Shown: piece after piece, positions 1 through 8,900 of the stretch
Position numbering within the stretch: the first letter of the stretch is position 1
How the letters are laid out: the number at the start of each line of letters is the position of its first letter
Source: Nonomuraea sp. PA05
GTDB lineage: Bacteria > Actinomycetota > Actinomycetes > Streptosporangiales > Streptosporangiaceae
DNA length: 64,000 bases
Direction: 5' to 3'
NCBI RefSeq assembly: GCF_008086045.1
Contig: NZ_VSEY01000046.1
Location: 44,466 to 108,465 of the forward strand
Program-made: the position numbers and the translations under genes
Notes under the pieces: generated by a model
The model's input: only the letters and a program-made list of their open reading frames with translations
What the model was told of the DNA's origin: nothing
Databases searched by the model: none

Positions 1-53
1 CACGCGGCGGGCGGCGTTCACGGCGCCGCGACGCCCGACGGCGGGTTCTGGGC

Positions 54-1238
54 TCATTCGGCGCGCAGGGCGATCACCGGGTCCAACCGGCCCGCCCTGC
101 GCGCCGGCGCCACGCCGAAGAACACCCCGACCGCCGCCGACACCCCGAACGCCAGCGCGATCGACCACCACGTGATCGACGCGGGCACCTCCGTCAGCGC
201 CGCGATCGTCAGCGAGCCGCCCACCCCGAGCACGATCCCGATGAGCCCGCCGATCGTCGTCAGCAGCACCGCCTCGATGAGGAACTGCGCCAGGATGTCG
301 CGCTGCCTGGCCCCCAGCGCCTTGCGCAGCCCGATCTCCCTGGTCCGCTCGCGCACGCTGACCAGCATGATGTTCGACACACCGACCCCGCCGACCAGCA
401 GCGAGATGCCCGCGATCGCCGCCAGCACGCCGGTGAGCATGCCCAGCACGCTGCCGACGGTCCCGAGCAGCGCGGTCTGCGTGACCGCCGAGAACTGCTC
501 GCCCGGATACCGGTCCCGCAGCGCCGCCGTCACCCGGTCCGACAGCGGGTCGATCTCCTCCGGCCCTGACGCGCCCACCGCCATGCCGTTGATCCGCTCG
601 ATCCCCAGCAGCCGCTGCGCGGTCGTCACCGGGATGTGGATCTCCTGGTCGCGGGAGAGCCCGAACGTCTGCCCCACCGTCGCGTACACGCCGACCACCC
701 GGAACCGCGCCCCCGCCACCGTCACCTGCCGCCCGATCGGGTCCAGCTCGCCGAACAGCCGGTCGGCCACCTCCGAGCCGAGCACCGCCACCCTGCGCCG
801 GGTGTCCACGTCGGTCTCGCTCAGCGGGCGGCCCTTGGCGACCGGCCGCTCGAAGATGTTGACCAGGTTCTGATCGGTGCCGATCACGGTGACGAACGCC
901 TCGGTCCTGCCCACCCGTACGGTCTCGCCCGACTGCAGCGACACCGTCACCTTGGACGGGTCGCCCACCACCCGCCGCACGTACGCCACGTCGGCCAGGC
1001 CCAGCTTGCTCTGCGTGGGGGCGGCGCCGAGGCTGATGCGGCCGGGGACGACGAGGATGATGTTGGTGCCCAGGCCGGAGATCTGCCGCTCGATCTCGTC
1101 CTTCGCGCCGGTGCCGATGGCGACCAGGATGACGACGGCCAGCACGCCGATGATCACGCCCAGCATGGTCAGCACGCTGCGCAGCCGATTCACGCGCAGC
1201 GCCTCCAGCGCCATGGCCAGCGCCTCACCGCCCCTCAT
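54..1238 (-). CDS. MacB/FtsX-type ABC transporter permease
   Basis: Membrane permease of a tripartite ABC exporter, 394 aa. A first membrane helix lies at about residues 20-45, followed by a large extracytoplasmic MacB_PCD domain (about 46-250). Three C-terminal helices (about 265-390) form the FtsX domain, which ends in the family-typical RRAGRLDPVIALRAE. The ATG overlaps the stop of the upstream ATPase gene by 4 bp, so the two are translationally coupled. With the ATPase and the HlyD-like adaptor it forms one minus-strand operon. In monoderm bacteria such MacAB-like sets export peptides or lipophilic compounds or act in envelope stress; the substrate cannot be read from sequence. Length is normal for the family. 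Confidence 0.93.
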   Translation of the reverse strand: MRGGEALAMALEALRVNRLRSVLTMLGVIIGVLAVVILVAIGTGAKDEIERQISGLGTNIILVVPGRISLGAAPTQSKLGLADVAYVRRVVGDPSKVTVSLQSGETVRVGRTEAFVTVIGTDQNLVNIFERPVAKGRPLSETDVDTRRRVAVLGSEVADRLFGELDPIGRQVTVAGARFRVVGVYATVGQTFGLSRDQEIHIPVTTAQRLLGIERINGMAVGASGPEEIDPLSDRVTAALRDRYPGEQFSAVTQTALLGTVGSVLGMLTGVLAAIAGISLLVGGVGVSNIMLVSVRERTREIGLRKALGARQRDILAQFLIEAVLLTTIGGLIGIVLGVGGSLTIAALTEVPASITWWSIALAFGVSAAVGVFFGVAPARRAGRLDPVIALRAE

Positions 1239-2032
1239 GAGCCGCCGCCTTGCCCGCTCGGGCCGCCGTCCCGTTCGCTCGGGCCGCCGTCCCGTTCGCT
1301 CGGGCCGCCGTCCTGCTCGCTCGGGCCGCCGTCCCGTTGGCTCGGGCCGTCGTCCCGTTCGATCACGCCGTCCCGGACGTGGATCTGCCGCCTGGCGTGG
1401 GCGGCCACCTCGGCCTCGTGCGTGACCAGCACCACCGCCATGCCGCCCGCCTCGTTCAGCCGGTCGAGTATGGCCATCACCTCGGCCCCGTTGCTGGTGT
1501 CGAGGTTCCCGGTGGGCTCGTCGGCCAGCAGCACCTTGGGCTCCCCGACCAGCGCCCTGGCGATGGCCACCCGCTGCTGCTCCCCGCCGGACATCTGCGA
1601 CGGCCGGTGGTGCAGGCGGTGCCCGAGCCCCACGGACTCCAGCGCCGCGCGCGCCCTGGCCCGCCGCTCGGCCCTGCCCAGCCCCCGGTAGACCAGCGGT
1701 AGCGCCACGTTGTCCAGCGCGGTCGTCCTGGCCAGCAGGTGGAAGGACTGGAAGACGAACCCGATCGTCCGGTTGCGCAGCTCGGCCAGCTCCCCGTCCG
1801 ACAGCCGCGAGATGTCCACCCCGTTCACCTTCAGCACGCCGGACGAGGGACGGTCGAGGCAGCCGAGCAGGTGCATGAGCGTGGACTTGCCGGACCCCGA
1901 CGGCCCGACGACGGCCGCGAACTCGCCCCGCCCGATCCGCAGCGACACCCCGCGCAACGCCTCGACGGCCACGCCGTCGAGCTGGTAGCGGCGGGTCAGC
2001 TCGACCGCCTCGATGGCCGCGGGGCCCGTCAT
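1235..2032 (-). CDS. ABC transporter ATP-binding protein (MacB/LolD-type)
   Basis: Cytoplasmic ATPase that powers the neighbouring MacB-like permease, 265 aa. It has Walker A GPSGSGKST, signature SGGEQQRVAIARAL and Walker B LLADEPTGNLD, all canonical for the LolD/MacB clade. The ATG at 2032 was chosen because it overlaps the stop of the adaptor gene (ATGA); the open frame upstream is low-complexity. The normal domain is followed by an unusual C-terminal tail of about five copies of a 7-residue unit (GGPSERD-like), encoded by a 21-bp tandem repeat at about 1241-1345. The tail is not part of the ABC fold and is probably a disordered, recently expanded extension. Confidence 0.93.
   Translation of the reverse strand: MTGPAAIEAVELTRRYQLDGVAVEALRGVSLRIGRGEFAAVVGPSGSGKSTLMHLLGCLDRPSSGVLKVNGVDISRLSDGELAELRNRTIGFVFQSFHLLARTTALDNVALPLVYRGLGRAERRARARAALESVGLGHRLHHRPSQMSGGEQQRVAIARALVGEPKVLLADEPTGNLDTSNGAEVMAILDRLNEAGGMAVVLVTHEAEVAAHARRQIHVRDGVIERDDGPSQRDGGPSEQDGGPSERDGGPSERDGGPSGQGGGS
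1241..1345. repeat. 21-bp tandem repeat in the 3' end of the ABC ATPase gene
   Basis: About five consecutive copies of a 21-bp unit (TCGGGCCGCCGTCCCGTTCGC and close variants). On the minus strand it encodes GGPSERD-type heptapeptides at the C-terminus of the ATPase. The period is a multiple of three, so copy number can change without a frameshift. Confidence 0.9.
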
Positions 2033-3390
2033 GGCAGCCGCTGCCCTTCCCGTACGGAGTCCGCGCCCCGCACCACGATCCGCTCCCCCACGGACAGCCC
2101 GCTCAGCACCTCCACCACGGCGTCCCCCTGGGCGCCGAGCTTGACCACGCGCCGCTGGGCCACGCCGTTCCTGACCGCCCACACGACGCTCTCGCGCCCG
2201 CTGGAGACGACGGCGGAGGCGGGCGCGGCGATGGCGGACGGCGACTCGCGCACGGTCAGCCGCGCGACCGCGCTCATGCCGGGCTTGGGCGTCGGCGCCG
2301 CGGAGCCGTCGTCGAACGTCCCGTCGCCGAGCCTGAGCCGTACGGGATAGCTGACGCCGCCGGTAGTGCCCTCCATGGGCGTGACGCCGATGCCGGTCAC
2401 CTCGGCCGCGTACGTGGCGCCGGGCACAGCGTCCAGCTCGACCTCCGCCTCGACGCCCTCCTCCACGAGCAGCACGTCCGTCTCGTCCACGTCGGCATCG
2501 AGCGTCAGCTCGGACACGTCGGTCACGGTGACGATCGTGTCTCCGGCGGAGACCGGCACCCCCGCCGCCACGGGTGTGCCCTGCGCGGACCCGCCCCCGG
2601 GCACGGAGGGAAGCTGCTGCCCGCCGCCGGGGAGCTGGCCGAGCAGGCTCTCGACGCCGCCGGGCACGCCGCCGCCGCCCGACACCCTGCCGAGCGTCAC
2701 GACTCCGGCGAACGGCGCCTTGACGGTCAGCGAGGTCACCGTCCGCTCGGCCGCCTTGACCGCGGCCTTGGCCTGCGACGCCGAGGCGGCCTGCAACGAG
2801 GCCATGGAGTTGGACAGGCCGCTGGTGACCCCCGTCACGAGGCCGCTGACAGAGCGGTTGAGCTGGGCGGTGATGGAGGCCAGTGCCCTGGTCTGGGCCC
2901 TGTACTGGGATCTGGCCAGGTCGATGGCGTTCAGCAGCTGCCTGCGGGTGCGCTTGTCCTCGACCTTGCGGGCCTCCGCGCGGGCCTTGGCGAAGTGCCG
3001 CGCGACCTTGCGGTCGAAGGCGCCGGTGTCGAGCGACGGGAGCCGCACGCTGGGGGCGCTGATGCGGGCGGGGGTGGCCATCTCGGACGCCTGGCGAGCC
3101 TGGCGGAGCTGGTCCTCGGCCTGGGGCGAGCGGATCCTGGCGACGATCTGCCCCTTGCGGACGCGGTCGCCGTCGCGGACGTACAGCTTGGCGATGGTGC
3201 CCTGGGCGGGCGAGCGCAGGGTCGCGGAGGCCCGCGCGCCGATGGTGGCGGGCGCCTCGACGACCTCGGTGACCGGGCCCCGCTGGACGCCGGCGACCTG
3301 GACGGTCGGCGGCTCCTGCGAGGTGCAGCCGGTCAGGGCCAGAAGGACGAGCAACGGGGCGGCCCCGTAACGAATCGTCACCCGACCCAT
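2029..3390 (-). CDS. HlyD/MacA-like efflux adaptor lipoprotein
   Basis: Extracytoplasmic adaptor of the tripartite exporter, 453 aa. The N-terminus is a lipoprotein signal with lipobox LTGC at about residues 19-22. It is followed by half of a biotinyl-lipoyl-like domain (about 45-85, ending in DGDRVRKGQIVARI), an alpha-hairpin/coiled-coil region rich in Ala, Arg and Gln (about 90-230), a glycine-rich linker and a beta-barrel with the membrane-proximal domain. It is first in the operon and overlaps the ATPase gene by 4 bp. In actinobacteria, adaptors like this work without an outer membrane channel. Substrate unknown. Confidence 0.9.
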   Translation of the reverse strand: MGRVTIRYGAAPLLVLLALTGCTSQEPPTVQVAGVQRGPVTEVVEAPATIGARASATLRSPAQGTIAKLYVRDGDRVRKGQIVARIRSPQAEDQLRQARQASEMATPARISAPSVRLPSLDTGAFDRKVARHFAKARAEARKVEDKRTRRQLLNAIDLARSQYRAQTRALASITAQLNRSVSGLVTGVTSGLSNSMASLQAASASQAKAAVKAAERTVTSLTVKAPFAGVVTLGRVSGGGGVPGGVESLLGQLPGGGQQLPSVPGGGSAQGTPVAAGVPVSAGDTIVTVTDVSELTLDADVDETDVLLVEEGVEAEVELDAVPGATYAAEVTGIGVTPMEGTTGGVSYPVRLRLGDGTFDDGSAAPTPKPGMSAVARLTVRESPSAIAAPASAVVSSGRESVVWAVRNGVAQRRVVKLGAQGDAVVEVLSGLSVGERIVVRGADSVREGQRLP

Positions 3391-3577
3391 CGTGGAGCCA
3401 GGCCGCTCACCCGCACAAGCGCCCGCTCGGGCCGTTCACCCGAGGGCGGGGATCACGCGAAGGCGGGCCGACGCCCTCAGGCGAGAGTCATCCGGGAGCG
3501 AGCGGGCGGGCCAGCCGGGGGCACCCCGCGGGCCAGCCTGGGGCACCTGGAGGCGAGCAGCCGACCCGGGGCGGGAG

Positions 3578-4372
3578 TCACCCGGAGGCGAGCTGACGGC
3601 CCCGGTCGCGGGCGGCCTCGATGGCTGCCAGGAAGGCGGCGCGCACGCTGTGCCGCTCCAGCTCCGCGATGGCCGCGATCGTCGTGCCGCCCGGCGAGGT
3701 GACGGCCTCGCGCAGGATCACGGGGTGCTCCCCGGAGTCGCGCAGCATCACCGCCGCCCCCACGATCGACTGGGTGACCATGTCGAGCGCGGCGGCCCGC
3801 GGCATGCCGAGCAGGATCCCTGCGTCCACCATGGCCTCGACCAGGTAGAAGAAGTAGGCGGGCCCGCTGCCGGACAGCGCGGTGGCCGCGTCCTGCTGCG
3901 ACTCGGGGATGCGCAGCACCTTGCCGACGGGCTTGAGCAGCCCTTCGGTGAGCTTCAGGTGCTCCTCGCCCGCGTACGCGCCCGCCGAGATCACGCTCAT
4001 CGCCTCGTCGAACCGGATCGGCGTGTTCGACATGACCCGCACCACCGGCACCTCCACCCCCAGCCGCTGCTCCACGAACGCCGTGGTGATGCCGGCCGCG
4101 GCGGAGATCACCAGCCGCTCGGCGGGCACGTAGGGGGCGATCTCGGCCAGCAGTGTCCCCATGTCCTGCGGCTTGACCGCCAGGATGAGCGTGTCGGCGG
4201 CCTTGGCCGCCTCGGCGTTGGAGACGGTGCGCACGCCGTACGTCTCGCGCAGCGCCTCGGCCCGCTCGGACCTGCGGGTGGTCGCCATGATGTCGCCCGG
4301 CTTGAACCCGGCGCGCAGCAGCCCGGACAGCAGAGCCTCGCCCATCTTGCCCGTGCCCAGAATCGCGATCAT
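3578..4372 (-). CDS. proC: Pyrroline-5-carboxylate reductase
   Basis: Catalyses the last step of proline synthesis, reducing pyrroline-5-carboxylate with NAD(P)H in the cytoplasm. 264 aa, normal length. An N-terminal Rossmann motif GTGKMGEALLSG starts at about residue 6. The C-terminal dimerisation domain holds the conserved block SGSGPAYFFYLVEAM and the family signature around REAVTSPGGTTIAAI. A GAGGGG ribosome site precedes the ATG. The proline dehydrogenase gene lies 66 bp upstream on the same strand, so synthesis and breakdown genes are adjacent. The 187 bp between this stop and the adaptor start hold only short degenerate GC-rich repeats. Confidence 0.96.
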   Translation of the reverse strand: MIAILGTGKMGEALLSGLLRAGFKPGDIMATTRRSERAEALRETYGVRTVSNAEAAKAADTLILAVKPQDMGTLLAEIAPYVPAERLVISAAAGITTAFVEQRLGVEVPVVRVMSNTPIRFDEAMSVISAGAYAGEEHLKLTEGLLKPVGKVLRIPESQQDAATALSGSGPAYFFYLVEAMVDAGILLGMPRAAALDMVTQSIVGAAVMLRDSGEHPVILREAVTSPGGTTIAAIAELERHSVRAAFLAAIEAARDRGRQLASG

Positions 4373-4438
4373 TTCGGCCCCTCGGAGGAAGTCAACGCTG
4401 GCCTGGCAGCCTATCGGCTGGCCGGGACGAGCCGCCGA

Positions 4439-5329
4439 TCAGCGGCGCGACATCAGCGAGCGCAGGAAGAAGGCCAGGTTGCGGGGGCGTTCGGCCAGGC
4501 GGCGCATCAGATAGGCGTACCAGTCGGAGCCGAAGGGCACGTAGACGCGCACGCGGGCGCCGAGCCCCGCCAGGCGTGCCTGCTCTTCGGGGCGCACACC
4601 GTACAACATCTGGTACTCGAAGCCGGTCATGTCGCGGCCGTCGAGCACGGCGAGCGCGGAGGCGATGCGCAGCAGGCGCGGGTCGTGGGTGGCGACCATC
4701 GGGTAGCCGGTGCCGGCCATGAGGACCCTCAGGCAGCGGACGAACGAGCGGTCGATGTCGGCGGGCCTGCCGTAGGCGCCGGGCGCGGTGTAGGCGCCCT
4801 TGCACAGCCGCACGCGCGCGCCGCCGAGCTTCTCGCAGCGGTCGAGCGAGTCGGGCAGGTACGCCTGCACGACCACCCCCACCTCGGGATGGTCCTTGCG
4901 CAGGGCGGCGTGCACGGCGTGCAGCCCGGGGATCGTGTCGTGCTCCTCGGCGTCGAGCGTGACCGTGACGCCCTTGCCCTCGGCGGCCGCGCAGATGGTG
5001 GCGGCGTGGGTGAGCGCGAGCCGCTGCGACTGCCGCAGCCCCAGCGCGGTGAGCTTGACCGACACGTCGGAGCCCGCGGGCAGCAGGTCGAGCAGCGAGA
5101 CGTAAGTGGCGACGGCCGTCTCGGCCTGGGCCGGGTCGCTCACCTCCTCGCCGAGGTGATCGGCGCTGACCAGCAGCCCGTCACGGGTCAGCTCGCCGAC
5201 CACGGCCCCGATGTCGTCGGCGACGTAGCGCCTGACCACGTCCGCGGTCAACGGCGAGGTGGTGACGAGCCGCTCGGCGCGCCGGCTCTTCGAAAGGGCG
5301 AGCATGGCCTGTCGGAGCACGCGCACCAC
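4439..5329 (-). CDS. Proline dehydrogenase (monofunctional)
   Basis: FAD-dependent oxidation of proline to pyrroline-5-carboxylate. 296 aa, as expected for a monofunctional actinobacterial enzyme rather than a PutA fusion. Visible family features are SVKLTALGLRQSQ, VTLDAEEHD, VGVVVQAYLPDS with RLCKGAY, ATHDPRLL, EYQMLYGV and the C-terminal RVYVPFGSDWYAYLMRRLAERP. The GTG at 5329 was chosen because AGGTGA lies 5 bases upstream; an ATG at 5305 is possible. It is divergent from the lipoprotein gene at 5356, leaving only about 26 bp between starts. No pyrroline-5-carboxylate dehydrogenase gene is adjacent. Confidence 0.92.
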   Translation of the reverse strand: MVRVLRQAMLALSKSRRAERLVTTSPLTADVVRRYVADDIGAVVGELTRDGLLVSADHLGEEVSDPAQAETAVATYVSLLDLLPAGSDVSVKLTALGLRQSQRLALTHAATICAAAEGKGVTVTLDAEEHDTIPGLHAVHAALRKDHPEVGVVVQAYLPDSLDRCEKLGGARVRLCKGAYTAPGAYGRPADIDRSFVRCLRVLMAGTGYPMVATHDPRLLRIASALAVLDGRDMTGFEYQMLYGVRPEEQARLAGLGARVRVYVPFGSDWYAYLMRRLAERPRNLAFFLRSLMSRR

Positions 5330-5355
5330 ACTAGTCACCTGAACCGCCGGGCGCT

Positions 5356-5844
5356 GTGATCCGTCGTATGGGTATGCGGACAATGACAGCGACTCTCCTG
5401 GCCGGATGTCTGGCGCTCGCCACGGGCTGCGGCACGAACGCCCCACCGGCCGAGCGGGCCTCCACCTCGGTCCCGCAGAAGCCCCCGGCTGCGAACCCGG
5501 TGGTCTCGGCCCCGGTCACCACCACTCCCGGCAGCGATCCGAAGCCGGTCAAGCCGACGGGCGACGCCATCAACGTCCACAAGATCCGCTGGACCAAGGC
5601 CAAGGGGGTTTCGAAGGGCAAGAAGGTCCAGCTCACCTGGTGGTCGGGGGTGGAGCCGTGCACGGTGCTGGACCGCGTCAAGGTCAAGGAGACCAGCAAG
5701 AAGGTCACGATCACCCTGTACGAGGGCGCCTCGCCCAAGGCCAAAAACGTGTCGTGCATCATGATCGCGGTCGAGAAGACGACGACCGTCAAGCTTAAGA
5801 AATCGCTGGGCAAGCGCAAGATCGTGGACGGCGCGAAGTCCTGA
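5356..5844 (+). CDS. Hypothetical secreted lipoprotein
   Basis: 162 aa from GTG 5356, or slightly shorter from ATG 5368 or 5374. The N-terminus is a lipoprotein signal (LLAGCLALATGC, lipobox LATGC). A Pro/Ala/Thr-rich linker follows, then a Lys-rich domain of about 100 residues that contains two Cys (in VEPCTVL and NVSCIM), possibly disulfide-bonded. I do not recognise the domain. Its start is nearly back to back with the proline dehydrogenase start, so the two may share a promoter region. Monocistronic. Confidence 0.8.
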   Translation: MIRRMGMRTMTATLLAGCLALATGCGTNAPPAERASTSVPQKPPAANPVVSAPVTTTPGSDPKPVKPTGDAINVHKIRWTKAKGVSKGKKVQLTWWSGVEPCTVLDRVKVKETSKKVTITLYEGASPKAKNVSCIMIAVEKTTTVKLKKSLGKRKIVDGAKS

Positions 5845-5846
5845 TC

Positions 5847-5862
5847 TGTCCACTAGCGGACA
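5847..5862. promoter_or_regulatory. Short inverted repeat after the lipoprotein gene
   Basis: TGTCC-ACTAGC-GGACA just after the stop at 5844. The 5-bp arms are weak for a terminator, so it could be part of an operator for the next gene. Confidence 0.3.
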
Positions 5863-5877
5863 ACCCCAGTGACAAAT

Positions 5878-5903
5878 GATCGATAGCTTGCGATACATCG
5901 ATC
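5878..5903. promoter_or_regulatory. Inverted repeat upstream of the sugar dehydrogenase gene
   Basis: GATCGAT-N12-ATCGATC lies 46-71 bp before the first possible start of the large secreted protein. It sits in a locally AT-rich stretch suited to a promoter, so it may be an operator. No regulator gene is adjacent. Confidence 0.35.
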
Positions 5904-5948
5904 TAAGCACCAAATGGCGTGGGGGCGCCCGGGTGATGTCACGCTCCA

Positions 5949-8900
5949 ATGGGGGAACCCGTGAGACGGCTCTTACGCTGCCTAGTTTCCGCTGCCCTGA
6001 TCCTGACCGGTCTCGTCGCGCTGGCCCCCCAAGCGGTGGCCCTGCCCCAGCGCTTCCAGAAGCAGACCGTCTTCAGCGGGCTCACCAGCCCGACCAACGT
6101 GGAGTTCGCCGCCGACGGCCGCGTGTTCGTGGCCGAGAAGGGCGGCTACATCAAGGTGTTCGACTCGCTGACGGACACCACCCCCGCCGTCTACGCCGAC
6201 CTGCGCACCCGGGTGCACGACTTCTGGGACCGCGGCCTGCTGGGCCTGGCGCTGCACCCGAATTTCCCCGCCGACCCGCGCGTCTACGTGCTCTACTCCT
6301 ACGACGCCGAGCCGGGCGGATCCGCTCCCCGCTGGGGCCTGGCCAACGACGACTTCGACGAGTGCCCCTCGCCGCCAGGGCCGACCGCGGACGGCTGCCG
6401 CGTCACCGGCCGCCTGTCCGTCATCTCCACCTCGGGCGCGGAGACGCCGCTGATCACCGACTGGTGCCAGCAGTATCCGAGCCACTCGGTGGGCGACCTG
6501 CAGTTCGGCCGCGACGGCGCGCTCTACGCCTCGGCCGGTGACGGCGCCAGCTTCCAGTTCGCCGACTACGGCCAGGACAACCTGACCAGCTCGGACGTGG
6601 TGCCGGACAACCCGTGCGGCGACCCGCCGAACGCGGTGGGCACCGCGCTGACCCCGCCCGCCGCCGAGGGCGGCGCGCTGCGCTCCCAGGACGTGCGGAC
6701 GAACGGCGACCCGGCCGGGCTCGCCGGCTCCATCATCCGGATAAATCCGGACACGGGGGCTGCTGCCGCCGGGAACCCGAACGCCGGCAGCGCCGACCCC
6801 AACTTCGCCAGGATCGTCGCCCACGGCCTGCGCAACCCGTTCCGCATCACCCACCGCCCCGGCACCGACGAGATCTGGTCCGGCGAGGTCGGCTGGGGCA
6901 CCTACGAGGAGCTCAACCGGATCGCGAACCCCACCGGCGGCGTGGCCAACTTCGGCTGGCCCTGCTACGAGGGCCCCACCAGGGAGGACGGCTACGACGC
7001 CCTCAACCTGACCCTCTGCGAGAACCTCTACACGGCCGGCACCGCCGCGCACGCGCAGCCGTTCTTCGCCTGGAACCACGGCCAGCGCCTCTACCCCGGC
7101 GACACCTGCACGCCCGGCGGCCAGTCCTCCTCCAGCGGCGTCGCCTTCTACGAGGGCGGCACGTACCCGGAGTCGTACGACGGCGCCCTGTTCTTCTCCG
7201 ACTACAGCCGCAAGTGCGTCTGGGTGATGACCGAGGGCGCGAACGGCCAGCCCGACCCGGCGACGGTGACCACGTTCGACACGGGCATCGGCACGGTCGA
7301 GCTGGAGACCGGCCCGAACGGCGACCTGTTCGCGGTCGACTACGACAACGGCACGATCGTCCGCTACCTCTTCAACAACGCGCCGCCCACGGCCGTCATC
7401 AGCGCCACGCCCACCTCGGGCGCCGCCCCGCTGGCGGTGAGCTTCTCCGCCGCCGGCTCGACGGACGCCGACGGCGACCCCCTCACCTACGCCTGGGACC
7501 TCGACGGCGACGGCGAGCTCGACGACTCCACCTCGGCCACCCCGTCGCGCACGTACACACAGATCGGCTCGTACGTGGTCGCGCTACGCGTCAAGGACGA
7601 CAAGGGCGGCCAGGGAGACGCCACGGTCACCGTCAACGTCGGCAACACCGCGCCGGCGGCGGCCATCACCACCCCCACGTCCGCCACCACCTGGGCGGTC
7701 GGCGACACGATCGGCTTCTCCGGCGCGGGCACCGACCCCGAGGAAGGCGCGATCCCGGGCTCCCGCATGACCTGGACGCTGATCATGCACCACTGCCCCG
7801 GCGCCTGCCACGAGCACGAGATCACCAGGTACACCGGCGCGTCCGGCTCCTTCCAGGCCCCCGACCACGAGTACCCGTCGCACCTGGAGCTCCGCCTGAC
7901 GGTGACGGACGAGCACGGCCTGACCGACAGCGAGAGCGTGCTGCTGCAGCCGAGGACCGTGAACCTCACCTTCCAGACCGACCCTCCCGGCCTCCAGCTC
8001 GGCTTCAACCAGGAGCAGACGGTGGCGCCGTTCACCAGGACGGTGATCGCGGGCTCCAGCAACTCGGTGACGGCGCCGTCGCCGCAGGGTGAGCACGCGT
8101 TCGAGGCCTGGTCGGACGGTGGCGCGGCCACGCACAACCTGGTCGCGCCGGCCACGGCGACGACGTACACGGCCACGTACGAGGCCGTGCAGGCGCCGCC
8201 GGGCCTGGTGGCCGCCTACGCCATGAACGAGAACGCGGGCTCCACGGCCGGCGACGTCCTGGGCAACACGGGCACGCTCACCAACACCACCTGGACGGCC
8301 TCCGGCAAGTACGGACCGGCCCTGTCCTTCAACGGCACATCGAGCTGGGTCACCGTCAACGACGCTCCCAGCCTGCGCCTCACCACCGGCATGACGCTGG
8401 AAGCGTGGGTCAACCCGGCCAACGTCACGAGCTGGCGCACCGTGATCATGAAGCAGTACACCGGTGACCTCGCCTACGTCCTGTCGGCGGGAAGCGACAG
8501 CAACCGCCCCCACACCGTCATCCACACCACCGGCGAAGTCGGCACCGGCGGCACCGCCTCGCTCCCCCTCAACACCTGGTCTCACCTCGCCGCCACCTAC
8601 GACGGCACCACCCTGCGCCTCTACGTCAACGGCACCCTGACCAGCCAGCGCGCCGCGGGCGGCCCCATCCGCACCGACAACGGCGTCCTGCGCATCGGCG
8701 GCAACAGCCTCTGGGGCGAGTACTTCAACGGCCTCATCGACGAAGTCCGCATCTACGACCGCGCACTCAACGCCGTCCAGATCCAGACCGACATGATCAC
8801 CCCGATCGGCGCGGCGCCGGAGCCCGACACGCAGGCCCCGACCGCGCCAGGCTCGCCCGCCGCGACCGGCGGCGCCGGCAGCGCGCAGCTCACCTGGACC

